Program-made: the position numbers and the translations under genes
Origin: Dongia_B soli
GTDB taxonomy: Bacteria; Pseudomonadota; Alphaproteobacteria; Dongiales; Dongiaceae
NCBI RefSeq assembly: GCF_034044715.1
Contig: NZ_JAXCLW010000002.1
Span: forward strand, 1,116,001 to 1,180,000
Length of the DNA stretch: 64,000 bases
Direction of reading: 5' to 3'
Notes under the pieces: model-generated
Database searches by the model: none
What the model was told of the DNA's origin: nothing
What the model saw: the letters and a program-made list of their open reading frames with translations, nothing else
In this document: positions 44,473 to 53,338 of the stretch, piece after piece
How positions within the stretch are numbered: position 1 is the stretch's first letter
Layout of the letters: every line of letters begins with the position of its first letter

Positions 44473-45258
44473 TCAAATGCTCGCGATCAGCCCGCCATCG
44501 ATCCGAATGACGCTGCCGGTGACATAGGACGCCCGCTTGCTGGCGAGAAAGGTGACGACATCAGCGTACTCTTGCGGGTTTCCGTACCTTCCGACCGGAA
44601 TCGAAGACGTGCTTTGTTGAGACACCTCCGCGACCGAGCGCCCTTCACGCTGGGCCTTTTGCTGGTCGAGGAAAGTGATGCGCTCGGTAGCGATGCGGCC
44701 GGGGAGGACGATATTTGCTGTGATGCCGTCGCGGCCCACTTCCTGCGCCAGGGTTTTCGACCAGCCGAGTAGCGACGCCCGCAATGTGTTGGACAGGCCA
44801 AGGTTAGGAATTGGCGAGATGACGCCCGACGAGGTCGAGGTGATGATCCTGCCCCATTTGGCGGCCTTCATTGCCGGCAGAACGCAGTCGGTGATAGCGA
44901 TGACCGGGAGAACCATCGCATTGAAAAATTTCTGCCATGTCTCTGCTTCCTGCCCGGCGACGGGAGTTGGCGGCGGTCCACCCGTGTTGTTCACCAGGAT
45001 ATCGATTCCGCCGAGCTCGCGCTCAACGGCTTTTATTTGATCGTTAATAACCGATAGATCAGACAGATCCCAGGTCAAAGCAAGCGCCTTGCCACCGGCA
45101 CTGGTGATCGCCGCCGCCGTTGCCCCTGCGGTCGCTGCATTGATATCGGCGACGGCGACGCGCGCACCTTCTTGCGCGAGGGTCCGGGCGATCGAGCCAC
45201 CGAGACCGCCGCCTCCACCGAACACCAGCGCTGTCTTGCCCGTTAGTCCTAAATCCAT
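44473..45258 (-). CDS. Atypical SDR oxidoreductase (BKR-like without the catalytic Tyr/Lys)
   Basis: A 261-residue Rossmann protein. The nucleotide motif is LVFGGGGGLGGSIA instead of TGxxxGxG, and NNTGGPPP follows. Where SDRs have YxxxK, this has LSNTLRASL (S156, R160). This is the subgroup of BKR-like proteins that match the fold but not the SDR catalytic tetrad. Reduction of a carbonyl is therefore uncertain. GGAGG precedes ATG 45258; the longer frame to 45306 lacks support. Last gene of the operon, 32 bases after the preceding SDR. Confidence 0.8.
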   Translation of the reverse strand: MDLGLTGKTALVFGGGGGLGGSIARTLAQEGARVAVADINAATAGATAAAITSAGGKALALTWDLSDLSVINDQIKAVERELGGIDILVNNTGGPPPTPVAGQEAETWQKFFNAMVLPVIAITDCVLPAMKAAKWGRIITSTSSGVISPIPNLGLSNTLRASLLGWSKTLAQEVGRDGITANIVLPGRIATERITFLDQQKAQREGRSVAEVSQQSTSSIPVGRYGNPQEYADVVTFLASKRASYVTGSVIRIDGGLIASI

Positions 45259-45290
45259 AGACGCCTCCTTATTGTCTAGTCGTGGCCGAG

Positions 45291-46064
45291 TCAGCCGGCC
45301 ATCCATCCACCATCGACCATCAAATTGATGCCGGTGATGTAATTCGCCATGTCGCTTGCGAGGAATAGCGCCGCCCCTGCCACGTCCGAAGGTTTGCCGA
45401 GACGCGGCCAGGGTGTCCGCCGACGTGAATAGTCGAGCGCATCCGGATCGTTAGCGACGCCCGGCTTGCCGGTGATGATTTTTCCAGGCGCCACCGCGTT
45501 GCAGACAATCCCGTCAGCCGCATGGTCGACGGCGATCTGCCGCGTCATTTGCACGATGGCACCTTTGGTCACGCCATACGGAAAATCGCCCGGGCAGGCG
45601 ATCATGCCGTGCTGAGATGAAATGTTGATGATGCGGCCGCGAATGTCGTCCACCGGCTCCTGGTCGCGCATCTGCGCGACGGCGCGCCTGGCGCAGAGGA
45701 AAAATCCGGTCAGATTAACATCGATCACGCGGCGCCACTGCTCGAGCGAGGTCTCAGTGAGATTGGTCGAGGTATAGATAGCCGCGTTATTGACCAGAAC
45801 ATCGAGACGTCCATGGCGGGTGACGACAGCGTCCACCAGATGATTGACCGAATCCTCGTCGGAAATATCGGTCCTGACGAACCAGGCTTGGCCGCCCTCC
45901 CTGGCGATCACCTCGGCTGTCGACACGCCACCTTCCAAGGGTCCTTCCGCTGTATCGGCAATGGTCACCGTGGCACCCTCAGCGGCGTAGCGCTGTGCAA
46001 TAGCTCGGCCAATACCGGAACTGGCGCCACTGATGACAGCTACGCGGCCTTGTAAAAGAGCCAT
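45291..46064 (-). CDS. Classical SDR dehydrogenase
   Basis: A 257-residue NAD(P)-dependent dehydrogenase with VISGASSGIGRAIA, VNNAAIY, the catalytic Ser in INISSQHG, and Tyr/Lys in FPYGVTKGAIV. The C-terminus DMANYITGINLMVDGGWMAG is typical of glucose/3-oxoacyl reductase-like SDRs. The start is one of two tandem ATGs (46067 or 46064) behind AGGAGG. It lies a few bases after the amidohydrolase gene, consistent with one transcript. The substrate is unknown, probably an intermediate of the operon's pathway. Confidence 0.85.
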   Translation of the reverse strand: MALLQGRVAVISGASSGIGRAIAQRYAAEGATVTIADTAEGPLEGGVSTAEVIAREGGQAWFVRTDISDEDSVNHLVDAVVTRHGRLDVLVNNAAIYTSTNLTETSLEQWRRVIDVNLTGFFLCARRAVAQMRDQEPVDDIRGRIINISSQHGMIACPGDFPYGVTKGAIVQMTRQIAVDHAADGIVCNAVAPGKIITGKPGVANDPDALDYSRRRTPWPRLGKPSDVAGAALFLASDMANYITGINLMVDGGWMAG

Positions 46065-46073
46065 CATGTCCTC

Positions 46074-47408
46074 CTAGAACACACCCGCCACGACGACGCC
46101 CGTTGGCATTCCCGTCAGCTGCCCCCCACGCACGATTTCCTCGCCCCGCAGGAAGACATGGCGCAAGCTGGCACCAATTTGCCAACCGTCGAAAGGCGTA
46201 TACCCGGCGCGCGATACTTGCGTCTGATTGCGAACCACATCCGGCTGCCGGCGGTCGATGACGACGATGTCGGCGTCGTGGCCTGGGGCGATCGAGCCTT
46301 TGCGCTGCCCGAGACCGAACCGTCGCGCGGGATTCGCGGCGCACATGCGAGCCACGTCACTCAACGTAATCAACTTCTCATCTACCAATCTGATCATGGC
46401 TTGCAGCAAGGTCTGCAAACCGGGCATTCCACCTGGAATATCGGCGAAAGCGGCATAGGTGGCAGCTTTTTCGGCCGGCGTATGGGGCGCGTGGTCGGTT
46501 GCCATGATGTCAATCAGGCCAGCGCGAACCGCTTCTCGGAGAGCTTCAACATCCTCCGCGCTGCGGAACGGCGGAGATGCCTTGAGAGCTGCCCCTTGCG
46601 TTTCATAGGCGGTTGAATCGAAAAAGAGGTTTTGTGGAGTTGTCTCAACGCTCAGGTCGGCGGTGTCTCTTAGGCGGCGCCAAGTGTCGACGCCGAACGC
46701 CGAATTGATCTGGCGAATATGGGTCGCCACACCTGTCGCAGCCGCTGCCAACACGGCCCGCGCTATCCCATTCGCTTCAGCCAATGGCGGCCTGCTTGCC
46801 AGGAAGGCTGCTACGTCACCACTGTTTGGCAATCTCTCCTGTGCGCGGAGTATGGATTGGTCACCTGGCGAAAGACCCGCTAACATCCGGTTTCTCCCGA
46901 CATGGCGTAGCGCTGTGGCGACCTCTTCAATACTCTCGAAGCGATAGCGAGCGGGTACATCCGCCGTGAATACCTCGCAGGAGACGGGCCCGAGCTCGGC
47001 AAACTCCTCCAAAAGCGACAGGTCCGTGCTGGCCACGACCTGGAAACCGACATCCACATGGATGCGCCCGGTTGCCAACTGGATCTTTGTCCGCAGATGA
47101 TCAGATGTCGCCGTCCATGGCTTGTCGGTCGGCATATCAAGAACTGTCGTGACGCCGCCAAGTGCCGCGGCATGAGTCCCGCTGGCAAAATCCTCTTTGT
47201 CGGTCAGTCCAGGCTGCCGGAGATGCGCATGTGCATCCACGAGGCCTGGCAACAAGTAGCAGCCATTAACATCAACAGCCTCCCTCGCGGCAGCGGACTC
47301 GCCGGGGGACAACAATGCAGTAATTTTACCGCCATTGATCGCCACATCAGCACGGCTTTCACCCTTCGCGGTTACAACGATCCCGCCGGCCAGGATAGTT
47401 TCGAACAC
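46074..47408 (-). CDS. Allantoinase/dihydroorotase-like amidohydrolase with altered metal site
   Basis: A 444-residue cyclic-amidohydrolase-family protein. HAHLRQPG (H60, H62), THIRQIN (H230) and ATDHAPH (D305) are retained. The usually carbamylated bridging lysine is a glutamate (SCEVFTAD, E145), and the HAED-type histidine appears replaced around 178-183. It could bind a single metal and hydrolyse a hydantoin, allantoin or dihydropyrimidine-like ring, or have changed chemistry. It lies 9 bases after the TPP gene. Confidence 0.82.
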   Translation of the reverse strand: MFETILAGGIVVTAKGESRADVAINGGKITALLSPGESAAAREAVDVNGCYLLPGLVDAHAHLRQPGLTDKEDFASGTHAAALGGVTTVLDMPTDKPWTATSDHLRTKIQLATGRIHVDVGFQVVASTDLSLLEEFAELGPVSCEVFTADVPARYRFESIEEVATALRHVGRNRMLAGLSPGDQSILRAQERLPNSGDVAAFLASRPPLAEANGIARAVLAAAATGVATHIRQINSAFGVDTWRRLRDTADLSVETTPQNLFFDSTAYETQGAALKASPPFRSAEDVEALREAVRAGLIDIMATDHAPHTPAEKAATYAAFADIPGGMPGLQTLLQAMIRLVDEKLITLSDVARMCAANPARRFGLGQRKGSIAPGHDADIVVIDRRQPDVVRNQTQVSRAGYTPFDGWQIGASLRHVFLRGEEIVRGGQLTGMPTGVVVAGVF

Positions 47409-47417
47409 TTTTCCCTC

Positions 47418-49058
47418 CTACAGGCGCGCCAAGCCGGGCAGTCGTGGCTCTTCATGAGTCACGACCTCAATCAATGCTGCCTGTCCGGCAGTTACGCGGC
47501 TGAGGCCGCGCAGCAGGGCACCGTGCAATTGGCCAGGGTCGGTCACGCACTCGCCATAGCAGCCAAGAGCCATGGCGACGGGTGCATAGCCTCCAGACAT
47601 CCGGTTGGCGCCATATTTTTGTGTCGCGACCGGCATGCTGGCGGCATAACCACCCAGCACATTGTTCCGCATGACTACGGTCAGGATCGGCAAGTTGCAG
47701 CGCACCGCCGTTTCAAGGTCGAAACCGACCATGCCGAATGCTGCTTCACCCATCAAATTGACGACGGTTGCTTCTGGCCGCGCCAGCTTGGCCCCAAGCG
47801 CGAAACCAAGGCCGCTGCCCAGCTGTGTGGTCTTGCCCCAGCCGATATAGCTGCCGGGCCGCCCCGCACGGTAGAACGGGCAGAATTGGTCACGGGGATT
47901 GCCCGCATCATGGGTGACGATGGATGTCTCAGGATCAAGCACCTGCATCATCTCCCACACCACCCGGTAGGGCGAGATTGGTGCAGTGTCGGCGGTCAGC
48001 AGCGGCATCCATTGTTCCATGAAGCGCGCATAGACATCGGCGATCTCGGTTTCCAGCCCTGCCCGCTGCGGGATCAGGGCGCGATGTTCCTGTGCCAATG
48101 TAAAAATTTGCTTCAGCACGGCTTTCGCATCGCCGACGACGCCCTGGGCAATCGGATAGTCCTTGCCAAGATCGCCTTCATCGATGCTTACCTGAAGTAG
48201 CACCCGGTCCTCGGGTAGAGGCAGAATGTAGTGCGACCGGGTCAGACTGGAGCCGATGGCCAGGATGACGTCGGCCCGTTCGAGAAAATGATCGACCGTT
48301 GCGGGCCTCGAGCGCCCCGCGGTACCAAGTGACAGCGGATGCGTCTCGGGAAAGGCGCTCTTGCCGTTCGGTGTCGTCATTACCGGTATACGCAGCAGTT
48401 CCGCGATCTCGATCAATTCACGCGAGGCGGAGGCGGCGAGCACACCCTGGCCCGCTACGATGACGGGATGCTTGGCAGCGAGCACGGTGGAAACCAGCTC
48501 GCTGATCTCCGCATGATTGGCCTGGGGTCGGCTGCGACGCGGCGACTGATAAGCGTCGGATGGCGGCTGGCGGCTTTCAGCCAGGATATCCACGGGAAGT
48601 TCCAACAGGACTGGAGCGGGCATCCCATTGCGAACGCGCGAAATTGCCGCATGCATCAGCTTCGGCAGATCCTCTAGCCGGCTCACAGCCTCACACCATT
48701 TGGTCACATGATGATAATTGCGGCGTGATTCGAAATTCGGCGTCACGTTCTCCGCACCCCGCGGATAGCCGGTCGGCAAGAAGAGGATCGGGGCCCGGTC
48801 GTTGTACGCTTGAGCGATGCCACCAAAAGAGCTTTCGGCACCAGGTCCATATTGCACGGTGACAACGGCGAGCTCCTGTCCGGCTGTGGTCCGGGCATAG
48901 CCCTCGGCGATATTGACAGCCACGCGCTGAGAACGTGTGATGATTGGCGGGATATCGAGCTCTGCCGAGGCGTCGAACAACTCACTATTCGGAAAGCCGA
49001 TGATCTGCTTCACGCCTTCCTGCTTCAGAATCGATGCGATGACCTGCGCACCATTCAT
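47418..49058 (-). CDS. Divergent thiamine-diphosphate-dependent enzyme
   Basis: A 546-residue three-domain TPP enzyme (PYR, central, PP) like acetolactate synthase or glyoxylate carboligase. The cofactor-activating Glu, normally in RHEQGA, aligns with Gln (TRSQRVAVNIAEGYAR, Q44). The Mg/TPP motif GDG...NN is GEA...NN (437-466). YIGWGKTTQLGSGLGFALGAKL is conserved. It probably joins or cleaves a 2-oxo acid or aldehyde made by the hydrolases. ATG 49058 has GGGGAAG upstream; the frame extending to 49274 runs into the deacetylase gene and was not used. Confidence 0.82.
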   Translation of the reverse strand: MNGAQVIASILKQEGVKQIIGFPNSELFDASAELDIPPIITRSQRVAVNIAEGYARTTAGQELAVVTVQYGPGAESSFGGIAQAYNDRAPILFLPTGYPRGAENVTPNFESRRNYHHVTKWCEAVSRLEDLPKLMHAAISRVRNGMPAPVLLELPVDILAESRQPPSDAYQSPRRSRPQANHAEISELVSTVLAAKHPVIVAGQGVLAASASRELIEIAELLRIPVMTTPNGKSAFPETHPLSLGTAGRSRPATVDHFLERADVILAIGSSLTRSHYILPLPEDRVLLQVSIDEGDLGKDYPIAQGVVGDAKAVLKQIFTLAQEHRALIPQRAGLETEIADVYARFMEQWMPLLTADTAPISPYRVVWEMMQVLDPETSIVTHDAGNPRDQFCPFYRAGRPGSYIGWGKTTQLGSGLGFALGAKLARPEATVVNLMGEAAFGMVGFDLETAVRCNLPILTVVMRNNVLGGYAASMPVATQKYGANRMSGGYAPVAMALGCYGECVTDPGQLHGALLRGLSRVTAGQAALIEVVTHEEPRLPGLARL

Positions 49059-49122
49059 GTCTTCCCCACTTCGATGGCTGATGGTTTCGTGACTTGAAAT
49101 ACCGTAGCACTGGCCCAGTAGG

Positions 49123-50061
49123 TCAGCGGCCTTTACGGAACGTCGTGTGGTTGTCGAGCCAGTGGCGTGCGATATCGAGGCGCCGCATGAATGCGACCCC
49201 AGGCGTCTTCTGCACATATTCAATGAAGTCCCGCAGGCCAGAGGCGCGATTGGGCTGACCCGTCCAGCGGGCATGAATACCGATCGTCAACATGCGGCCG
49301 CCGATCTCTTCAGCCTCCTCCAACAGATAACCGACGGCCGAGCGGCAGTCTTCGGCGAAGTCGCGGGGATTGCTGTAGCCTGGCGCGATCAGATAGCGGC
49401 TGTCATTGAGGGTTTTGGAATAGGGCACGATCAAAATCTGCGTGCCGTTGTGATCGATAAAATAAGGAATGTCGTCATTACAGGGGTCCGAATAATAGAC
49501 GAACCCTCCCTCGCGCACGACAAGGTCACGGGTATTGACGCTGGGATAGGAGCGGCAGTTCCACCCAAGCGGACGTTCGCCGGTTAATTCCCTATAGAGC
49601 GCCACCGCCTGGTGCAGCTCGCGCTCCTCCTCCTCCCGGCTCACCGTCGAATATTCCGCCCAGCGCAACCCATGGCCGAGAAGGTCATGCCCCCGCGCCT
49701 TCATCCAGTCGATGACTGCCGGATTCCGCTGCAGGGCGACAGCGCAGGCAGAAACCGTCACGGGCACATTGTAGCGGTCAAAGAGCCGCGCCAGGCGCCA
49801 GATGCCGGCTCGGGCGCCATATTCGAAATGTGTCTCCGTACCAAGGTCCCTGACGGTGGGACTGTTGGGGATATTGTATTCGCCCCAATTGTCGTTGCGG
49901 CCGTCCTCCAACCAGGAATATTCCGCACCTTCCTCGTAATTCAGCACCAGGTTGACAACAACCTTGGCACCGTTCGGCCAGACGGCATGTGGCGCTTTCG
50001 GGCCGTAACCGATGAAATCGCGTATAGGACCCGCCGCCGTATAGGTGGTTGTGGACGCCAT
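49123..50061 (-). CDS. Polysaccharide-deacetylase-fold hydrolase, PuuE allantoinase-like
   Basis: A 312-residue NodB-fold protein. AVWPNGAKVVVNLVLNYEEGAEYS, GRNDNWGEYNIPN, HGLRWAEYSTVSREEEE, GWNCRSYPSVNTRDLVV and MLTIGIHARWTGQPNRASGLRDFI match the PuuE group, which includes the metal-independent allantoinase acting on cyclic ureides. A true sugar deacetylase is less likely. ATG 50061 shares one base with the epimerase stop (TGATG). Confidence 0.85.
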   Translation of the reverse strand: MASTTTYTAAGPIRDFIGYGPKAPHAVWPNGAKVVVNLVLNYEEGAEYSWLEDGRNDNWGEYNIPNSPTVRDLGTETHFEYGARAGIWRLARLFDRYNVPVTVSACAVALQRNPAVIDWMKARGHDLLGHGLRWAEYSTVSREEEERELHQAVALYRELTGERPLGWNCRSYPSVNTRDLVVREGGFVYYSDPCNDDIPYFIDHNGTQILIVPYSKTLNDSRYLIAPGYSNPRDFAEDCRSAVGYLLEEAEEIGGRMLTIGIHARWTGQPNRASGLRDFIEYVQKTPGVAFMRRLDIARHWLDNHTTFRKGR

Positions 50062-51107
50062 CACCGTGCTCCCGTCTTGCTAGGTTGATTTTCGAAGCTG
50101 GTGATCCAATCCATGTATTCGTGAAAGACCTGCTTACCCAGCCGCGGCCGCCAGTCGGTATCCCGCAGGATGCGAGCAATGTCATAGGCGCCCCACATGC
50201 CGGTTTTGAGCACCGTATCCTGGACGATATTTGCGGTGTCTTCAGGGCTGATCTCAACACGAAGGTTGGGTACCTTCTCTTTCGCCCAGGCGATGATATC
50301 GCCGATCGTCACGGTCTCGCCGCTGGCGATATTGTAATGCCGGTAACGTAGGATCGGCGCTTCTAACAGCGCCACGACCGCGCGGCCTACTTCGGCGGAA
50401 CTGAGATAGTCGCCCACGGGCTCCAGGCTGTTGGGTCGGATCACCTCGCCCGCCAGCGCCATATGTGCGACGCGGTTTGGCACATGCCGGAAGTTGCGGC
50501 TTTCGGTGATCCGGTCCATCGGACCGTAGATCGAGGAGAGCCGCACACTGGCCGCGGAAAAGCCGAACAGGTCGACATAACGGTTGACCACCATTTCGGC
50601 CGCGTATTTGGAAATACCATAGAGGGTCAGAGGCGCGACATAGCCATCCTCCGGTAGGGCTTCGCCTGTCCAATCCGGACCATGATGTCGGTAAACCGAT
50701 CCGGAGCTCACATAGATAGTACGTTTGACGCCGGGGCGCTGGCGCACCCAGTCCAACAGGCGGACCGTACCCATGAGATTGACGTCGACGATGCGCGCCG
50801 GTGTTTCCGCTTCAGGCTGGCGCTTAGCCTCGGCGGCGCTGCCGCGCGAGAGGGGCGTCACAGTGGCGCCGTGGACGACATGCGTGATGTTCTGTGCGTC
50901 GAGCTCCTTTTCCCAATCGCTGGGCGTACAGATATCGCCCGTTACGACAGACAGGCGATCCATCACCGGCGCGAAATAGCGCTGTGCGGTTTCATCCAGC
51001 CCCGACCGGTCAAGAATGACGGCCCGTGCGTTCTTGTCGCGGTCCAGCCAGGATTTCGCGACAACACTCATTACAAACCCGGTCCCTCCGGTTACCAGAA
51101 GTGTCAT
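50061..51107 (-). CDS. NAD-dependent epimerase/dehydratase family protein
   Basis: A 348-residue extended SDR. TGGTGFVMSVVAK binds NAD, and the catalytic Tyr-Lys pair is in LYGISKYAAEMVV preceded by YVSSGSVYRHHG. SVRLSSIYGPMDRITESRN is typical of sugar-nucleotide epimerases, but many relatives act on acyclic substrates. Inside a degradative operon it more likely oxidises or reduces a pathway intermediate. GGGGA precedes the ATG, and the SDR upstream ends 30 bases before. Confidence 0.85.
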   Translation of the reverse strand: MTLLVTGGTGFVMSVVAKSWLDRDKNARAVILDRSGLDETAQRYFAPVMDRLSVVTGDICTPSDWEKELDAQNITHVVHGATVTPLSRGSAAEAKRQPEAETPARIVDVNLMGTVRLLDWVRQRPGVKRTIYVSSGSVYRHHGPDWTGEALPEDGYVAPLTLYGISKYAAEMVVNRYVDLFGFSAASVRLSSIYGPMDRITESRNFRHVPNRVAHMALAGEVIRPNSLEPVGDYLSSAEVGRAVVALLEAPILRYRHYNIASGETVTIGDIIAWAKEKVPNLRVEISPEDTANIVQDTVLKTGMWGAYDIARILRDTDWRPRLGKQVFHEYMDWITSFENQPSKTGAR

Positions 51108-51137
51108 TTCGTCCCCATTCCTGAAAAGTCGCCGCCA

Positions 51138-51908
51138 TTAGCGCGCCGCATAGCCGCCATCAGCCAATAGATCCGTTCCGGTCACGAAAGAAGCATCGCT
51201 TGAGAGCAGGAAGGCCGCCGCAGCTGCGATCTCCGACGGTTCGGCGATCCGCCCTAAAAGATGCGCCGGCCCCAGGCGCGCGTTTGCCGTCGCAAGATCA
51301 GGAGCACGTTGCAGCAAGCGGGCCGTTGCGACCGCGCCCGGCGATAGACTATTGACGCGAATACCCTGCGCCGCATGATCGACCGCCATGGCCTTGGCCA
51401 GATGGATTAACCCCGCCTTCGCGGCACAATAGGCCACCGATTGCCCGGTCGCCACACGGCCGAACTGGGAAGCAATGAAAACCACGGCGCCGCCGCCCGA
51501 TTGCGCGATCAGAGGTATGGCGCATTTACTGACGAGGAAGGCGCCGGTCAGGCTGACGCCGATTTCGAGCTGCCATTGCGCCGGATCGAGGTCTACCACC
51601 GTGCCATCCGCCGAAGGTGCTGCCGCATTATGGACGAGCCCATCCAGCCGCCCGAAGCGATCTCTAATGTGGTCGACCGCCTGCTTTATCGCAGTGGCAT
51701 CCGTGACGTCACATTGCAGCAGCAGAATCTGTTCTTCGGGAAGCGTTTCAAAAGAGCGTAGGGCTACCATGTCACGGTCGAGGCAGGCGAGGCTCGCCCC
51801 CTCCTCCAGGCACCGCCGGGTGATGGCACTGCCAATGCCGCTGGCGGCACCCGTCAGCAGGATGACTTTGCCTGCGAGGCGTCCCGGCGGTTCCGCGCCT
51901 CCACTCAT
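51138..51908 (-). CDS. Classical SDR dehydrogenase
   Basis: A 256-residue NAD(P)-dependent SDR with LLTGAASGIGSAIT, HNAAAPSADG, catalytic Ser in VFIASQFGRVA, and Tyr/Lys in VAYCAAKAGLIHLAKAM. DASFVTGTDLLADGGYAAR ends the protein. Its ATG overlaps the hydantoinase stop by four bases (ATGA), so the two are translationally coupled. The substrate is unknown; it could act on the alcohol or ketone released by the hydrolases. Confidence 0.87.
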   Translation of the reverse strand: MSGGAEPPGRLAGKVILLTGAASGIGSAITRRCLEEGASLACLDRDMVALRSFETLPEEQILLLQCDVTDATAIKQAVDHIRDRFGRLDGLVHNAAAPSADGTVVDLDPAQWQLEIGVSLTGAFLVSKCAIPLIAQSGGGAVVFIASQFGRVATGQSVAYCAAKAGLIHLAKAMAVDHAAQGIRVNSLSPGAVATARLLQRAPDLATANARLGPAHLLGRIAEPSEIAAAAAFLLSSDASFVTGTDLLADGGYAAR

Positions 51909-53338
51909 GACGCCAGAATCCGGGACAGCGCCTGCTGCGGCGGGAATGGCCGTTGGCGCTCTATGAACTGCCCGCGCCCTGGGGCAGCAGTGACAATGCC
52001 GTCATCCCAGACCACGTCACCACGAGAAATCGTCATCACCGGCCAGCCCCGCACCGTCTGCCCCTCATAGGGCGTATAATCGGTCGCATGGTGCAGCAGG
52101 TTGTTTGCGATGGTGACGACACGATCGGGATCCCAGACCGCCAGATCAGCGTCCGATCCGACAGCGATAACACCCTTGCGCGGATAGAGCCCGAAAAGGC
52201 GCGCCGGCATCGCCGAGGTCAGCTCGACAAATTTCTCCAGAGTCAGCCGGCCGCCGTTGACGCCGGCCGAAAACAGCAGCGGGAGGCGCGTCTCGATACC
52301 CGGAATGCCGTTCGGCACGCGATGGAAGGGCGTATCGGCCCCTTCGGCGATCTTGTCAGCATAGTTCCAAGGTGAATGGTCCGAACTGAATACCTCCAGA
52401 GTGCCGTCGAGGATACCGCGCCAGATTTCCGGCTGGTTGCTCTTGTCCCGCGGCGGAGGGGTGCAAACGCATTTCGATCCGGAGAGATCGTGCGTATCGA
52501 TATCCTCAGCCGAGAGAAAGAGATATTGCGGGCAGGTTTCGGCATAGACCGGCAGGCCTCGCGCTTTTGCCCGGCGGATCTCCTCCACTGCACCCGCCGC
52601 AGAAACATGGCTCACCAGGATCGGCGTCTCGATCAGTTCGGCGAAGCTAATGGCGCGGAAGGTTGCTTCACGGTCACCGATCTCCGGATGTGCCTTGACG
52701 TGATATCGCAGCTGAGTCTTGCGGGCAGCGACGAATTTGTCGGTCAGCCAGCGAATGCAGGCGTCGTTCTCGGCATGGACCATCACCATGGCCCCGTGCG
52801 TGCGGGCGAGATCAAGCACATTCAGGATCTCGTAATCGTCGAGTTTCAGTCCCTCATAGGTGAGATAGATCTTTAGTGAGGTGCAGCCTTCACGAATGAG
52901 GTCCGGAATCTCATGGCGCAGGACAGCTGCCGAGGGATCGCCGACGATCAAATGAAAACCGTAATCGATGCGCGCTTTGGGCCGCGCCCGGTTATGATAG
53001 TCCTCGACAATGGTACGTAACGACTGGTCACGCATCTGCATGGCGAAGGGAATGACTGTCGTCGTGCCACCACAAAGAGCCGAAAGGGTGCCCGACTGGA
53101 AATCGTCGGCCGTCGACTTCCCTTCCCACGGCTGCTGATCCATATGGCAATGGCTATCGACGCCGCCCGGCAGGATCAGCCGGTCTTTCGCAGAGATTTC
53201 CTGCTTGCCAGCGGGAAGTCGTTCATCCAGCGCAGCGATTCGGCCGTCGCAAACACCGATATCAACCGCCTTGACCCCGTCGGGCAGCGCGACACGGCCG
53301 CCACGTAAGACGAGATCGAATGTGCTCGCTTCAGTCAT
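51905..53338 (-). CDS. Dihydropyrimidinase/hydantoinase-type cyclic amidohydrolase
   Basis: A 477-residue metal hydrolase. The full binuclear set is visible: HCHMD, the carbamylated Lys in TSLKIYLTYEG, His in VMVHAENDA, His in ILVSHVSAAG, and Asp in EVFSSDHSPWN. SGTLSALCGGTTTVIPFAMQ and TPPPRDKSNQPEIWRGI are typical of D-hydantoinases/dihydropyrimidinases, which open five- or six-membered cyclic imides or ureides to N-carbamoyl acids. ATG 53338 overlaps the ABC ATPase by 8 bases. Confidence 0.9.
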   Translation of the reverse strand: MTEASTFDLVLRGGRVALPDGVKAVDIGVCDGRIAALDERLPAGKQEISAKDRLILPGGVDSHCHMDQQPWEGKSTADDFQSGTLSALCGGTTTVIPFAMQMRDQSLRTIVEDYHNRARPKARIDYGFHLIVGDPSAAVLRHEIPDLIREGCTSLKIYLTYEGLKLDDYEILNVLDLARTHGAMVMVHAENDACIRWLTDKFVAARKTQLRYHVKAHPEIGDREATFRAISFAELIETPILVSHVSAAGAVEEIRRAKARGLPVYAETCPQYLFLSAEDIDTHDLSGSKCVCTPPPRDKSNQPEIWRGILDGTLEVFSSDHSPWNYADKIAEGADTPFHRVPNGIPGIETRLPLLFSAGVNGGRLTLEKFVELTSAMPARLFGLYPRKGVIAVGSDADLAVWDPDRVVTIANNLLHHATDYTPYEGQTVRGWPVMTISRGDVVWDDGIVTAAPGRGQFIERQRPFPPQQALSRILAS

